This document shows positions 10,001 through 17,804 of a stretch of 64,000 nucleotides of DNA, in pieces. Position 1 is the first letter of the stretch, and each line of letters begins with the position of its first letter. The notes beneath the pieces were generated by a model. The model did no database searches and was not told the origin of the DNA. It was given only the letters and a program-made list of their open reading frames with translations. The DNA comes from an uncultured Bacteroides sp. (GTDB lineage: Bacteria > Bacteroidota > Bacteroidia > Bacteroidales > Bacteroidaceae), in NCBI GenBank assembly GCA_949294185.1, contig CASFGA010000003.1, forward strand, positions 1-64,000, in the 5' to 3' direction. A program made the position numbers and the translations under genes.

Positions 10001-10543
10001 GCCAATCCGATTGGTAACATCCAGCCGAAGCTTACAATGTCTGTATCTCCGACATTCACTTACAAGGGTGTTACACTGTCTGCCATGTTTGACATGAAGT
10101 TTGGCGGTGACATCTTCTCTTATTCAGAAATGAACGCTACAGGCAGCGGTATTGCAGCACGCACAGCCAACCGTGGAGAAGGTGACAACTACATGATGGT
10201 ATTCCCGGGTGTATACGAAGACGGTACTCCGAACACCACCAAGATTTCAGCATCTCAATACTACGGTTCATTGCTGCCGGAAGACTTCCTGTATGACGCA
10301 TCTTTTATCAAGCTGAAAGAATTGTCACTGGGTTATTCATTCCCGTCAAAACTGCTGAAGAAGACTCCGTTGACTTCACTGAACGTTTCGTTCGTGGCAC
10401 GTAACCTGTGCTACCTGCTGAAACACACTCCGGGTACAAGTCCTGAAGGAGGTTATGATACCACCATGTTCTCTCAGGCTATCGACTATGCAGCTCTGCC
10501 GTATACTCGTACATTCGGTTTGTCAGTTAGTTTAGGTTTCTAA
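7088..10543 (+). CDS. SusC/RagA family TonB-dependent transporter with STN domain
   Basis: The protein has 1151 residues. The signal peptide ends near LVSAQ (about 41). An STN (secretin/TonB N-terminal) domain covers about 42-110 (LNIALTNTQLGTMIQQI to YRVDDNVIYL). A carboxypeptidase-like domain (ITGRIIDSTGEPLIGV) follows at about 133-220. Next come the plug with PLWIVDGVPF and AAALYGSRAGNGVILVTTKKG, then the barrel ending GLSVSLGF. STN domains usually relay occupancy to a FecR-type anti-sigma in the inner membrane, but no fecR is adjacent. Codons are strongly biased to GGT and CGT, which suggests very high expression compared with the neighbouring susC. It pairs with the SusD-like lipoprotein 21 bases downstream. 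The substrate is unknown. Confidence 0.96.
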   Translation: MSNLRKAGMRSKNSCMSSKKLVRALLVSTLFTVPTQLVSAQLNIALTNTQLGTMIQQIQSQSQYQFFYDDELADTPIGTVKASGSSVEEVLDQALAGKGISYRVDDNVIYLSKENSSTTTASVNSVQQDQQQITGRIIDSTGEPLIGVSIIEKGTTNGTITDWDGNYTLSAPTGATLQYSYIGYQSVEMVVEAGKTVIDLTMKEDTEMLDEVVVTALGIKREKKMLGYAVQELKSDELNKTGDPSVTSALQGKVAGLSMNTSATGLGGSTKITIRGNSSLSDNNQPLWIVDGVPFSDNAGVGEATFYGGVDRGGASLDINPDDIESISVLKGPNAAALYGSRAGNGVILVTTKKGSKKDGFGVRYSGNFTWTKIAETLEMQNRYGQGHINTDPTKGATGAIYSNEDGSSWGPALDGSMQEAWNGETYPYLAYGNKLKDYFETGFSQTHNVSIQNGTETSHYRASFGQSSNKGVFPNEELSRTNIDLNAGTELNKYFSMDGKISLSRTKATDRPEYGTYGAINQLMGIPNNVRLQDLMQYSDADHVHVNWNGPSAGVRNPYYVLNQRHNSDERWRAFGYYNAKINFTDWLHFSAKYAFDYYRTRIESTNAGDGINNETTISTITNDEMSRNEENFFESNAEFMLMGDKQLTDNFRLGFNLGANFMYQRYEMLGAAVGNRVDKTSWMLNAANQINSVSEDGYKRAMNSVFGSAQLAWKEYLSLDLTARNDWSSTLPKQNNSFFYPSANLSFVISDFVRSLDKTLPSWITFAKLRLSAAQVGKDTDPYQLYNTYSFKYDKGVLTPSKDNVKMNDQLKPEIATSYEVGLDMKFFDNRLGFDFTYYYSKTKNQIMKVPAAAPWSGGQWVNAGLISNQGVELMIYSTIVDTKDFTFDLNVNMAHNVSTVKELAPDYNVSYMFFNGDGNFPIKVGAREGEKLGEIYAGTLYQRDENGNILINKENGLPMTITDESQRVANPIGNIQPKLTMSVSPTFTYKGVTLSAMFDMKFGGDIFSYSEMNATGSGIAARTANRGEGDNYMMVFPGVYEDGTPNTTKISASQYYGSLLPEDFLYDASFIKLKELSLGYSFPSKLLKKTPLTSLNVSFVARNLCYLLKHTPGTSPEGGYDTTMFSQAIDYAALPYTRTFGLSVSLGF

Positions 10544-10564
10544 TCTTAAATAAAATAGTAACTT

Positions 10565-12370
10565 ATGAAATTCAATTTATATAAATCGATTGCCATGTGC
10601 TCATTAGTGGCACTGGCAGGCTGTCACGACTTTGAGGAGCTGAACACCGACCCGTATGCTCCTGTATATGACCCGACAGTAGAAAACGTTTCGGCAGAAG
10701 GTATCGACATCGACTACGAACTGACTGAAAGCGCACTTAAAAGTATCAAAGGTATGGAGGGAGCAATCGGAGTGACATTGGCCAACTTCCTTTACGAAGG
10801 TCCGTACAATGACTATCAGACTACGACCAACCTTACCCACGATATTTACGCCGGATACTGGGGCAACAACGTAAGTGGCTTCGTTACCCAAGCTCCTACC
10901 TATTCATATAGCGACGGATGGTCAGGCTCACGCTGGAGACATTTCTACGATGACCGTACCATCGGCGAATATGCCCAGATTATCAAGACCTGTCACTTCT
11001 GTGATCCGGAATATTATCATACATTGTACTATGTTACCCGTATCTATTACGCATACCTGCTGTCTATGCAGACCGATACTTACGGTGACATTCCTATCAA
11101 GTATTATGTGAAAGGAGCGATGCCTCCCGAAGAGAACGTAGAATATTCATCTCAGGAATCTGTCTACAAAGACTTCATTTTCCCGATACTGGATCAGGCC
11201 ATCACTGCATTGCATACTGAAAACATTCCGGAATTGCAATATACCATCAGCAGCGATGACGACAAGTGTTTTGGCGGCGATATTGACAAATGGCGCCGTT
11301 TTGCCAACACACTCCGTCTGCGCCTTGCCTTGCGTGTATCAAATGTAGACCCGGCATTGGCCAAACAACAGGCTGAAAAAGCCTTGGCAGATCCTGCCGG
11401 CTTGATGCAAAACAATGACGACAACCTGAAGCAAACCCCGAAACGCCAGTATATTGCAGGTGGTAATGAAAACATCTACGCACTGATGTTCGGTTGGGGC
11501 GCAAACGTTGTCCTCACCAAAGAAATGGAATGGGCTTACAAAAACCAGTCATTCCAAGGTGGAAATCTTCCGACAGACCAGAGCAAATGGGTAGCAAAAG
11601 ACTCTAAAGACAACACTACAAAGTTCAACGAAGACGAAAATCAATGTATTCTTGACCCGCGTTGCGAAATCTTGTGGTTCCGTCCTACAGTATTTGACGA
11701 TTTGAACAAGGCTACTCCGGAAGAGTCTGACAAAGATTTTGCCGGCGTACGCAATGGAGAACCCAACTTGGGACAATCTTACACAACCAGCTATTCTCCG
11801 AACCGTTGCAGCACAACTTCCGATGTGATGAATCCCAACATCTGGTGGAACTATGCACGTGAAATCGTCTGGATGGGCTATTCTGAAAGCCTGTTCCTGA
11901 AGGCAGAAGCATACTTGCGTTGGCCGGAATTGCAAAAGAATGGTGAAACAGTTGAAGGATTGTATGAAGAAGGTATCAGAGCCTCTATGGCCTATTACGG
12001 TATCAGCACTGACAAGGTAAATAATTACGTAGATAATCTGGTTGCTTTGCACAACTGGCAGAACGATAAGGAATGGCAGTTGGAACAGATCATCACTCAG
12101 AAGTGGATTGCCGTATTCCCGAACGGAAACGAAGGTTGGGCTGAATTGCGCCGTACAGACTATCCGCGCTATGCACTGCTTCCGCAAGGCGGTAACAACT
12201 CAGGTGGTCAGGTTGACAACAACAAGTTGATCAAACGCATCAGCTATCCAGACAGTGAAGCCCGCAACACAAAGAAACCGAATTACACTCAGGGCGACCG
12301 TGTTTGGTGGGATGTTGCCGACACAATGGATGACAACGGAAAGTGGAAAACACCGGAGAACATCAAATAA
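10565..12370 (+). CDS. SusD-like nutrient-binding outer-membrane lipoprotein
   Basis: This 601-residue lipoprotein has its lipobox Cys at residue 20 (LAGC), followed by the FEELNTDPY signature of the SusD/RagB nutrient-binding subfamily. A SYLL-like helical core (YYVTRIYYAYLLSMQTDTYGDIP) and late ELRRTDYPR motifs fit this group. It should cover the transporter encoded just upstream and bind its ligand. It shares that gene's GGT/CGT codon bias, which suggests the two are expressed together at a high level. A strong terminator follows 45 bases after the stop. No degradative enzyme is linked. Confidence 0.93.
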   Translation: MKFNLYKSIAMCSLVALAGCHDFEELNTDPYAPVYDPTVENVSAEGIDIDYELTESALKSIKGMEGAIGVTLANFLYEGPYNDYQTTTNLTHDIYAGYWGNNVSGFVTQAPTYSYSDGWSGSRWRHFYDDRTIGEYAQIIKTCHFCDPEYYHTLYYVTRIYYAYLLSMQTDTYGDIPIKYYVKGAMPPEENVEYSSQESVYKDFIFPILDQAITALHTENIPELQYTISSDDDKCFGGDIDKWRRFANTLRLRLALRVSNVDPALAKQQAEKALADPAGLMQNNDDNLKQTPKRQYIAGGNENIYALMFGWGANVVLTKEMEWAYKNQSFQGGNLPTDQSKWVAKDSKDNTTKFNEDENQCILDPRCEILWFRPTVFDDLNKATPEESDKDFAGVRNGEPNLGQSYTTSYSPNRCSTTSDVMNPNIWWNYAREIVWMGYSESLFLKAEAYLRWPELQKNGETVEGLYEEGIRASMAYYGISTDKVNNYVDNLVALHNWQNDKEWQLEQIITQKWIAVFPNGNEGWAELRRTDYPRYALLPQGGNNSGGQVDNNKLIKRISYPDSEARNTKKPNYTQGDRVWWDVADTMDDNGKWKTPENIK

Positions 12371-12415
12371 TCCGACTGAAACGAGACAAAATCTCTTGAT
12401 GAGATAGTCCTTTTC

Positions 12416-12449
12416 CGGAGGGCAACCAGTTCGTTGCCCTCCGTTTTTT
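12416..12449 (+). terminator. Terminator after the second SusC/SusD pair
   Basis: An 11-bp GC-rich stem (12416-12426 with 12433-12443, loop CAGTTC) is followed by six T. Confidence 0.93.
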
Positions 12450-12513
12450 ATATACAAAAGTGATATATATTCCTTTAAACACTTCAAGGCTATGAAAATC
12501 AAAAAACAATACG

Positions 12514-12521
12514 TATCTTTG
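12514..12521 (+). promoter_or_regulatory. -7 element upstream of the Rpn-type nuclease gene
   Basis: TATCTTTG matches the Bacteroides -7 consensus, 29 bases before the ATG. No TTTG is seen at the -33 position. Confidence 0.6.
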
Positions 12522-12550
12522 TAAAACACGAACCGATAACCGAGAGCAAT

Positions 12551-13438
12551 ATGGAAAATAAGAACAACCGCTATATCCGTTTCGACTGGGCAATGAAACG
12601 CCTGCTCCGGAACAAGACAAACTTTGGAGTCTTGGAAGGCTTTTTAACCACTCTCTTGAATGAAAAAATAACCATCCAGAAATTGTTGGAAAGTGAAAGT
12701 AACCAAGAAGACGAGTTCGACAAGTATAACCGAGTAGATATGCTTGCAGAAGACTCTAAAGGAGAATTAATACTCATTGAAGTACAAAACAACAATGAAT
12801 ATGCTTATTTTCAACGTATGCTGTTCGGAGCATCCAAATTAGTTACCGAATACATCAACCGTGGCGACAGTTACGAAAAAGTGCGCAAAGTATATAGCAT
12901 CAACATCGTATACTTCTCACTCGGACACGGAAAAGACATCGTATATCATGGAAAGACAGAGTTTAAAGGCATCCACAGCGGTGACATACTGGAACTGACA
13001 CCTTTCCAAAAACAAACATTCAAAGTTGATGCCGTCAGTCAATTGTATCCGGAATATTACATTCTGAAAGTCAACGAGTTCAACAAGATAGCCAAAAGTC
13101 CGCTTGAAGAATGGATTTATTATCTGAACACGGGAGAAATTCCCGACTCGGCAAAAGCACCCGGACTTGACGAAGCCCGACAACGGCTGAAATTGGAGCG
13201 AATGACAAAAGATGAGCTGAAAGCCTACTACCGGCATTTAGACAACATTGTAATATTAAGAGACAATATTTTTACGGAACGTGCGGAAGGAAGAGCAGAG
13301 GGAAGAGCAGAAGGCATAACAGAAGGTAGAACAGAGGCTCTCACTGAAACAGCCCGCAATCTGAAAAAATTAGGAGTACCCCTTTCCACCGTTTCAGAAG
13401 CCACCGGACTAAGCCTTGATGAAATAAGCAAACTATAG
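12551..13438 (+). CDS. Rpn family PD-(D/E)XK nuclease / putative transposase-like protein
   Basis: This 295-residue protein matches the PDDEXK_2 / Rpn (recombination-promoting nuclease) group. It starts with the typical RFDWAMKRLLRNKTNFGVLEGFL. The catalytic core is RVDMLAEDSKGELILIEVQ at about 61-80, with the Asp and Glu-X-Gln residues of the nuclease fold. The C-terminus carries a charged tract GRAE-GRAE-GITE-GRTE encoded by 12-bp units, then a short helix pair (ARNLKKLGVPLSTVSEATGLSLDEISKL). Members elsewhere are DNA endonucleases linked to recombination or phage defence. The Bacteroides copies are not well understood. It stands alone with its own promoter and terminator. Confidence 0.88.
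   Translation: MENKNNRYIRFDWAMKRLLRNKTNFGVLEGFLTTLLNEKITIQKLLESESNQEDEFDKYNRVDMLAEDSKGELILIEVQNNNEYAYFQRMLFGASKLVTEYINRGDSYEKVRKVYSINIVYFSLGHGKDIVYHGKTEFKGIHSGDILELTPFQKQTFKVDAVSQLYPEYYILKVNEFNKIAKSPLEEWIYYLNTGEIPDSAKAPGLDEARQRLKLERMTKDELKAYYRHLDNIVILRDNIFTERAEGRAEGRAEGITEGRTEALTETARNLKKLGVPLSTVSEATGLSLDEISKL
13289..13336 (+). repeat. Four 12-bp tandem units in the Rpn gene
   Basis: GGAAGAGCAGAG, GGAAGAGCAGAA, GGCATAACAGAA and GGTAGAACAGAG encode GRAE, GRAE, GITE and GRTE. Because the unit is 12 bp, copy-number change would alter length but not frame. Confidence 0.75.
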
Positions 13439-13474
13439 CTAAAGGAAAAAACTTATTTTCCCCTCAACAAACAC

Positions 13475-13518
13475 AAATTATCCCCGTAGTAACCGGTTCG
13501 TTACTACGGGGATAATTT
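13475..13518. terminator. Bidirectional terminator between the Rpn gene and the broken nucleotidyltransferase
   Basis: This is a perfect 19-bp stem (13475-13493 with 13500-13518) with loop CGGTTC. The AT-rich stem base (AAATTA/TAATTT) gives a T tract on either strand. It sits between two converging genes. Confidence 0.85.
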
Positions 13519-13526
13519 TATGACAA

Positions 13527-13844
13527 TCAAGCTTGTTCTGACATTTCCCTCTGATAAAACAGCTTTCCCACTCTGTCGATATGCTCCCGGATAGGAGTGC
13601 CGGCCTGTTTATCATAATCCACAATGTCCACTTTATACAGCAATCACAAATCTTCTATCTGGACATTCAAATCCATCAGCTGACTGAAAGACAGGCCTAC
13701 ACCCACTACAGCCAAATCGATGTCCGAGCCTTCCCTGTAATTTCCCTTGACCCGCGAGCCAAAGATTATTACTTTCACCACATTGGGATGCTTGCGGAAC
13801 ACGCTGCAAATATCCTTTACCGTATCTTCACTCAGTCCGTACAT
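13527..13844 (-). pseudogene. MNT-type nucleotidyltransferase gene interrupted by an in-frame stop
   Basis: The first 66 codons (13646-13844) encode the nucleotidyltransferase fold with GSRVKG and SDIDLAV, the metal-binding motif of MNT/MntA-like antitoxin enzymes. A TGA at 13644-13646 stops the frame after VQIEDL. The same frame then continues without further stops for 38 codons (LLYKVDIVDYDKQAG to YQREMSEQA) and ends at TGA 13527-13529, giving the usual total of about 105 residues. LLYKVDIVDY looks like the normal family C-terminus, so this is a nonsense mutation in an intact gene rather than a short protein. No HEPN/HepT toxin partner is present. The gene lies 27 bases after the MFS gene on the same strand. 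Confidence 0.8.
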
Positions 13845-13871
13845 CTCAGAACAATGTATTCATTTCCAGTC

Positions 13872-15452
13872 TCAGCCTTTCTTCATGTTCGCTTCTTCCA
13901 GACCGTAATGCTTTTTGGCATCCTCCATGCGCAGCATCACAGAGATGACAATGGCGCAAATGCCGAATACCGCAAAGACAGCCATCGGGATGCTGTAATT
14001 ATATCCTGTTATCACGCCGGCACTGTCACGCAGCGTAGCGAAATCATCAATGACCCAACCAATCAGAACAGGAACCATAGAGAGGCCTATGTTCTGGATA
14101 TAAAAGATGATGGCGTATGCCGAACCGAGCTGCTTCATCGGGATAATCTTCGGAACAGAAGGCCACATGGCACTCGGAACCAATGAAAAGGCGATGCCCA
14201 ACACAATCATCACAATGACGGCAAACCACCAATAGTTCATCAGCGGCAAGGCAAAAAGGATATGGACAACAGCCAGCATCACCGAACCGATAATCATCAG
14301 CGTAGCTCCCTTGCCGATACGGTCGTACAACGAGCCGAACACCGGAGTCAGCAGGATGGTACCGAAGGGGAGCAAGGCCGGAATGATGCCGGCAAACGAT
14401 TCGGGAACACTGTATTTATAAATCATCAGCTTCGTGGCAAACTTCAGAAACGGGAACACGCCCGCATAGAATATCAGACAGAGAATGGCTATCAGCCAGA
14501 AGCCCCTGCTGCAGAATATCAGCTTCAGGTCGGCCATGCGGAAACCTTCTTCTTCCGACTGTCCTTCCTCCTGACGCAGCACGGCTTCGGAAGCGTCTTC
14601 TTTGCGGTCCATCACGCAATAGACGAGGAATGACAGGAATCCTACGCAAAGGGCAATGGCACCAAACAGCACCGGATAAGACACGTTACCCATCGCACGG
14701 GCAACCGAAAGGCTGGCTCCCAAGGCAATGGCTGTACCGATACGCGCCATAGCCACCTGAAGTCCCAAGGCAAGCGCCAGTTCCTTCCCGGCAAACCACT
14801 TCACGATAATCTTTGAAACCGTAATGCCGGTTATCTCCGCTCCCATTCCGAAAATGGCAAAGCCGAGAGCCGCAAGCACCACCTGCATGTTCATCCCCCA
14901 CAACGACGCGTCGCCGAAATCGTGCGACAAGGCATACCACTTGATAAGGGCACCTCCGAACATGAACCCGCAAGACATCATCCCCGTAAAGCGGATTCCC
15001 ATCTTGTCGAGAATGATTCCGCCAAAGAACAGCATGAGCAGAAACACATTTATATATCCGTATGCGCCGGAGAAGAATCCGTATTCCGTACTGGTCCACC
15101 CTTCGCCGGAAGCTATTGAGCTGATGGTTTTCGTCACTGCCTGCTGCCGCCCGTCTACCGTCTCCATATATTGCATCTCCGCTCCCGCTTCCAGATTTTC
15201 AACGGCCAATTCGGGCAGAGAAAGAGCATTCTCAACGGCAAACAGCTCTACTTTTTCCATCAAGCTGTCGGCCGGAATGGAAGTATTGTCAGTAAAATAC
15301 ACTATCCGCCCCTTTGTGGTCAGCAGATTTTCAAGCGGAGACATTACATCGGTCAAGAAATAACCGCACATCATTGTGAACGAGACAATCATGAGGGCTG
15401 TCCACCGCGCTGCCCTCGAATCACTCAACTTTTTCTGAATCTGTTCTTTCAT
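13872..15452 (-). CDS. MFS transporter with a large loop between TM1 and TM2
   Basis: This 526-residue protein has about twelve hydrophobic segments in the major facilitator pattern. TM1 (about 17-38) is followed by an unusual extracytoplasmic insert of some 80 residues (about 45-125) before TM2. The cytoplasmic central loop (DRKEDASEAVLRQEEGQSEEEG) separates the two six-helix halves. The second half begins LIFCSRGFWLIAILCLIFYAGVFPF. The shape recalls the MFSD1-like branch of MFS proteins, but the substrate cannot be read from the sequence. It has its own -7 element about 125 bases upstream. Confidence 0.88.
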   Translation of the reverse strand: MKEQIQKKLSDSRAARWTALMIVSFTMMCGYFLTDVMSPLENLLTTKGRIVYFTDNTSIPADSLMEKVELFAVENALSLPELAVENLEAGAEMQYMETVDGRQQAVTKTISSIASGEGWTSTEYGFFSGAYGYINVFLLMLFFGGIILDKMGIRFTGMMSCGFMFGGALIKWYALSHDFGDASLWGMNMQVVLAALGFAIFGMGAEITGITVSKIIVKWFAGKELALALGLQVAMARIGTAIALGASLSVARAMGNVSYPVLFGAIALCVGFLSFLVYCVMDRKEDASEAVLRQEEGQSEEEGFRMADLKLIFCSRGFWLIAILCLIFYAGVFPFLKFATKLMIYKYSVPESFAGIIPALLPFGTILLTPVFGSLYDRIGKGATLMIIGSVMLAVVHILFALPLMNYWWFAVIVMIVLGIAFSLVPSAMWPSVPKIIPMKQLGSAYAIIFYIQNIGLSMVPVLIGWVIDDFATLRDSAGVITGYNYSIPMAVFAVFGICAIVISVMLRMEDAKKHYGLEEANMKKG

Positions 15453-15576
15453 TCTTATTTCATTTTTAATTTATTCATCAAAGAATCCCACGCTTCCTCT
15501 GTTCCAAACGGCTTATTTCTTAATCCATACAGCGCATTTTCAAACAGTCTTTCCGCTTTCCCTCAAAAAAGCAAGA

Positions 15577-15584
15577 CAAAGATA
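15577..15584 (-). promoter_or_regulatory. -7 element upstream of the MFS gene
   Basis: The minus strand reads TATCTTTG, matching the consensus. The predicted leader is about 120 bases. The -33 box is not evident. Confidence 0.5.
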
Positions 15585-15626
15585 ATGTTTTTTCATCTTT
15601 TTTCTTTCAGTTTACAAAATAAGTTC

Positions 15627-15634
15627 TAACTTTG
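15627..15634 (+). promoter_or_regulatory. -7 element upstream of the DUF3332 gene
   Basis: TAACTTTG matches the consensus, 62 bases before the ATG at 15697. Confidence 0.6.
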
Positions 15635-15696
15635 TCAGAAAGTAAAGCAAAACGAAAAGAATAATACGAAACAATAAACTCAAAAGTTTAAAGATT

Positions 15697-16251
15697 ATGA
15701 GAAACTTCAAGACTTTGGCTATCTGTACCATTTTGGGCGGAAGCGTATTATTTTCATCCTGTATCGGTTCCTTCGGTCTGTGGAACAAACTGAGAGGATG
15801 GAACGAGAATCTGGGCAACAAGTTTGTGAACGAGCTCGTATTTCTGGCATTCAACATCATTCCGGTTTATGGAATCGCCTATTTTGCCGATATCGTCGTG
15901 CTGAACTCCATTGAGTTCTGGTCTGGTTCAAACCCGGTTGCCGATGTCGGAACAGAGCGTACCGTCAAGGGAGAAAACGGCGAATACCTGGTTCGCACCA
16001 ATGAAGACGGCTACACCATCACCAAGAAAGGTGAAGAAGGCAAGCAGCTTGACTTGGTTTACAATGAAGAAAACCGCACATGGAGTGCCGTATCCGAGGG
16101 TGAAAGCTACGAACTGATTACGATGAACGAAAACGGAACCGTTACCGTCAAGATGCAGGACGGAACTCCGCTGACCGTTACTCCGGACATGCAGGGTCTG
16201 TCTACAGCCCGCGCAGCAAGCGGACAGTCCTTGTTCTTCGCAGCAAGATGA
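15697..16251 (+). CDS. DUF3332 family lipoprotein
   Basis: The protein has 184 residues. The signal peptide ends in a lipobox (VLFSSC, Cys22), followed by IGSFGLWNKLRGWNENLGNKFVNELVFLAFNIIPVYGIAYFADIVVLNSIEFWSG. This is the conserved DUF3332 pattern, with a hydrophobic segment at about 47-70. The rest is a polar domain with repeated KGENGEY, NEDGYTI and NENGTVTV turns, probably beta-rich. The family is found in Bacteroidetes and other Gram-negatives with no assigned role. It is a single-gene unit with its own -7 element and terminator. Confidence 0.85.
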   Translation: MRNFKTLAICTILGGSVLFSSCIGSFGLWNKLRGWNENLGNKFVNELVFLAFNIIPVYGIAYFADIVVLNSIEFWSGSNPVADVGTERTVKGENGEYLVRTNEDGYTITKKGEEGKQLDLVYNEENRTWSAVSEGESYELITMNENGTVTVKMQDGTPLTVTPDMQGLSTARAASGQSLFFAAR

Positions 16252-16276
16252 TTTAAATTATTTATACTTAACTTTA

Positions 16277-16317
16277 CAGGCGCAGCCTCTGCTTCATGAA
16301 GGTTGCGCCTGTTTTTT
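16277..16317 (+). terminator. Terminator after the DUF3332 gene
   Basis: An 11-bp stem with one G-T pair (16277-16287 with 16301-16311) is followed by six T. Confidence 0.88.
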
Positions 16318-16412
16318 ATATTTGCACTACAAAGATATTACAACGCCATTTCAATCAAACCGCCCCTGCATATTTTCGTCTCCCGCCGTCAAGAATATCA
16401 CTGAAAGAAGGC

Positions 16413-16420
16413 TATCTTTA
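16413..16420 (+). promoter_or_regulatory. Candidate -7 element for the histidine phosphatase gene
   Basis: TATCTTTA is one base from consensus and would give a leader of about 18 bases. A better consensus match, TATATTTG at 16317-16324, overlaps the preceding terminator tail and would give a leader of about 115 bases. Either could be used. Confidence 0.4.
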
Positions 16421-16443
16421 CGCCCTCCAAACATCAAAAACTT

Positions 16444-17733
16444 ATGAAACGACTGATTTTTTCCATTCTGCTGACCGGTACTGTCTTTCCGGCTATGAGC
16501 CAAAGCGCTTTCAGCGAGATTCACGACCATCCGGCACTCGCCGCGGGGAAATATTACGCTTATCAGGCTCCTGATGTCCGTCTCACGCCCGCCCCTGAAG
16601 GATACGAACCGTTTTATATCTCAGCCTTCGCACGCCACGGCTCGCGCTATCTCACCAAGAAAAAGAAGTATGACAAACCGTTGGCCGTATTAAGAAACGC
16701 CGCACGCAAAGGAATCCTGACGGACGACGGGAAACGCGCGCTGAACATCATTGAGAAACTGGCAGAGGAAGCGGAAGGAAGATACGGCGAACTGACCCCA
16801 AAAGGAGCGCAACAGCACCGCGATCTGATACGCCGCATGTATGCCAATTATCCGCAGGTCTTTACCGACGGCACACATGTAGATGCCCGTTCTACCTACA
16901 AGACACGAGCTTTTCTTTCAATGGCGGCCGCCTGCGTGGAACTGAAAGGACTGAATCCGGAACTGGACATAACAACTGAAGCGAGCGAGCACGACGCTTA
17001 TTACATAAAGTATAAGAATGAAGCATACGAGGCCGCCCATCTGGCCAATGCGGACAGTGTCTACCGGGCAGCAGACAGTATCTACATTCATCCCAGACGC
17101 TTGATGAAGCAGCTCTTCACCAAACCGGAAGAGGTTGCCGACCCGGCCAAGCTTATGGCAGATTTATTTGAACTGGACGGCATAAGCCAAAGCAGCTATA
17201 GTCAGGAGAATCTCTCCTTTTTGTTCACCGAAAAAGAACGTTACGACTTGTGGCAGCGCAACAATTTCGAATGGTATTACGAAAAGGGAGCTTCTCCACT
17301 AAGCGGTTCATGCATGTACAAACTGGAAAAGAACCTGCTCGACAATTTCGTGGAGACGGCCGATACGGTCATCGCATCGGGAAGAAACGCCGTTTCTCTG
17401 CGCTACGGACACGACACCAACCTCGCTCCCCTTGCCGCTTTGATGGGCATCAACCGGCTGACCGACACTACCACCGACTGGCAACGGATAGCAGAAACCT
17501 ACCGCACCTACCGCATCATCCCGATGTGTGGAAACATACAGCTCATCTTCTACCGCAAGGCAGGCAGCGGCGACATACTGATAAAGCTTTTATTGAACGA
17601 ACGCGAAGTGAGACTTCCCGTCGAGACAGACCGTGCGCCCTATTATCACTGGAAGGATGTCCGCCGATACTGGAAAGGCATCACCGCCTCCATCTGTCTG
17701 CCCCCGGCACCGGAAGACAGAGAAGACGAATAG
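16444..17733 (+). CDS. Secreted histidine-type acid phosphatase (MINPP/phytase-like)
   Basis: This 429-residue protein has an N-terminal signal peptide (MKRLIFSILLTGTVFPAMSQ). It carries the RHGSR motif of branch-2 histidine phosphatases at 64-68, where His65 is the predicted phosphorylated nucleophile. HDTN at 323-326 supplies the second His and acidic proton donor. This group includes multiple inositol-polyphosphate phosphatases and phytases known from Bacteroides. Activity on phytate or other phosphate esters is plausible but not shown. It lies at the left end of a run of phosphatase and receptor genes (16.4-23.1 kb) and would release phosphate in the periplasm or outside. Confidence 0.88.
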   Translation: MKRLIFSILLTGTVFPAMSQSAFSEIHDHPALAAGKYYAYQAPDVRLTPAPEGYEPFYISAFARHGSRYLTKKKKYDKPLAVLRNAARKGILTDDGKRALNIIEKLAEEAEGRYGELTPKGAQQHRDLIRRMYANYPQVFTDGTHVDARSTYKTRAFLSMAAACVELKGLNPELDITTEASEHDAYYIKYKNEAYEAAHLANADSVYRAADSIYIHPRRLMKQLFTKPEEVADPAKLMADLFELDGISQSSYSQENLSFLFTEKERYDLWQRNNFEWYYEKGASPLSGSCMYKLEKNLLDNFVETADTVIASGRNAVSLRYGHDTNLAPLAALMGINRLTDTTTDWQRIAETYRTYRIIPMCGNIQLIFYRKAGSGDILIKLLLNEREVRLPVETDRAPYYHWKDVRRYWKGITASICLPPAPEDREDE

Positions 17734-17755
17734 ACAAGCCTTTTCTTTTTACTTA

Positions 17756-17803
17756 AAAGCCCTGGCTTCCTTTTCCAAAGCGGAAACCAGGGCTTTATTT
17801 TAT
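17756..17803. terminator. Bidirectional terminator between convergent phosphatase genes
   Basis: A 15-bp stem with one mismatch (17756-17770 with 17782-17796) has T-rich flanks on both strands. It lies between the stops of the histidine phosphatase and the phosphoesterase genes. Confidence 0.85.
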
Positions 17804-17804
17804 C

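Noticed and set aside
16341..16412. CAT at 16347 and 16369 (22 apart) before the histidine phosphatase gene as a further phosphate-type repeat
   Set aside because: Only the CAT spacing fits. The ATGAAA half is missing in the second unit, so chance is likely.
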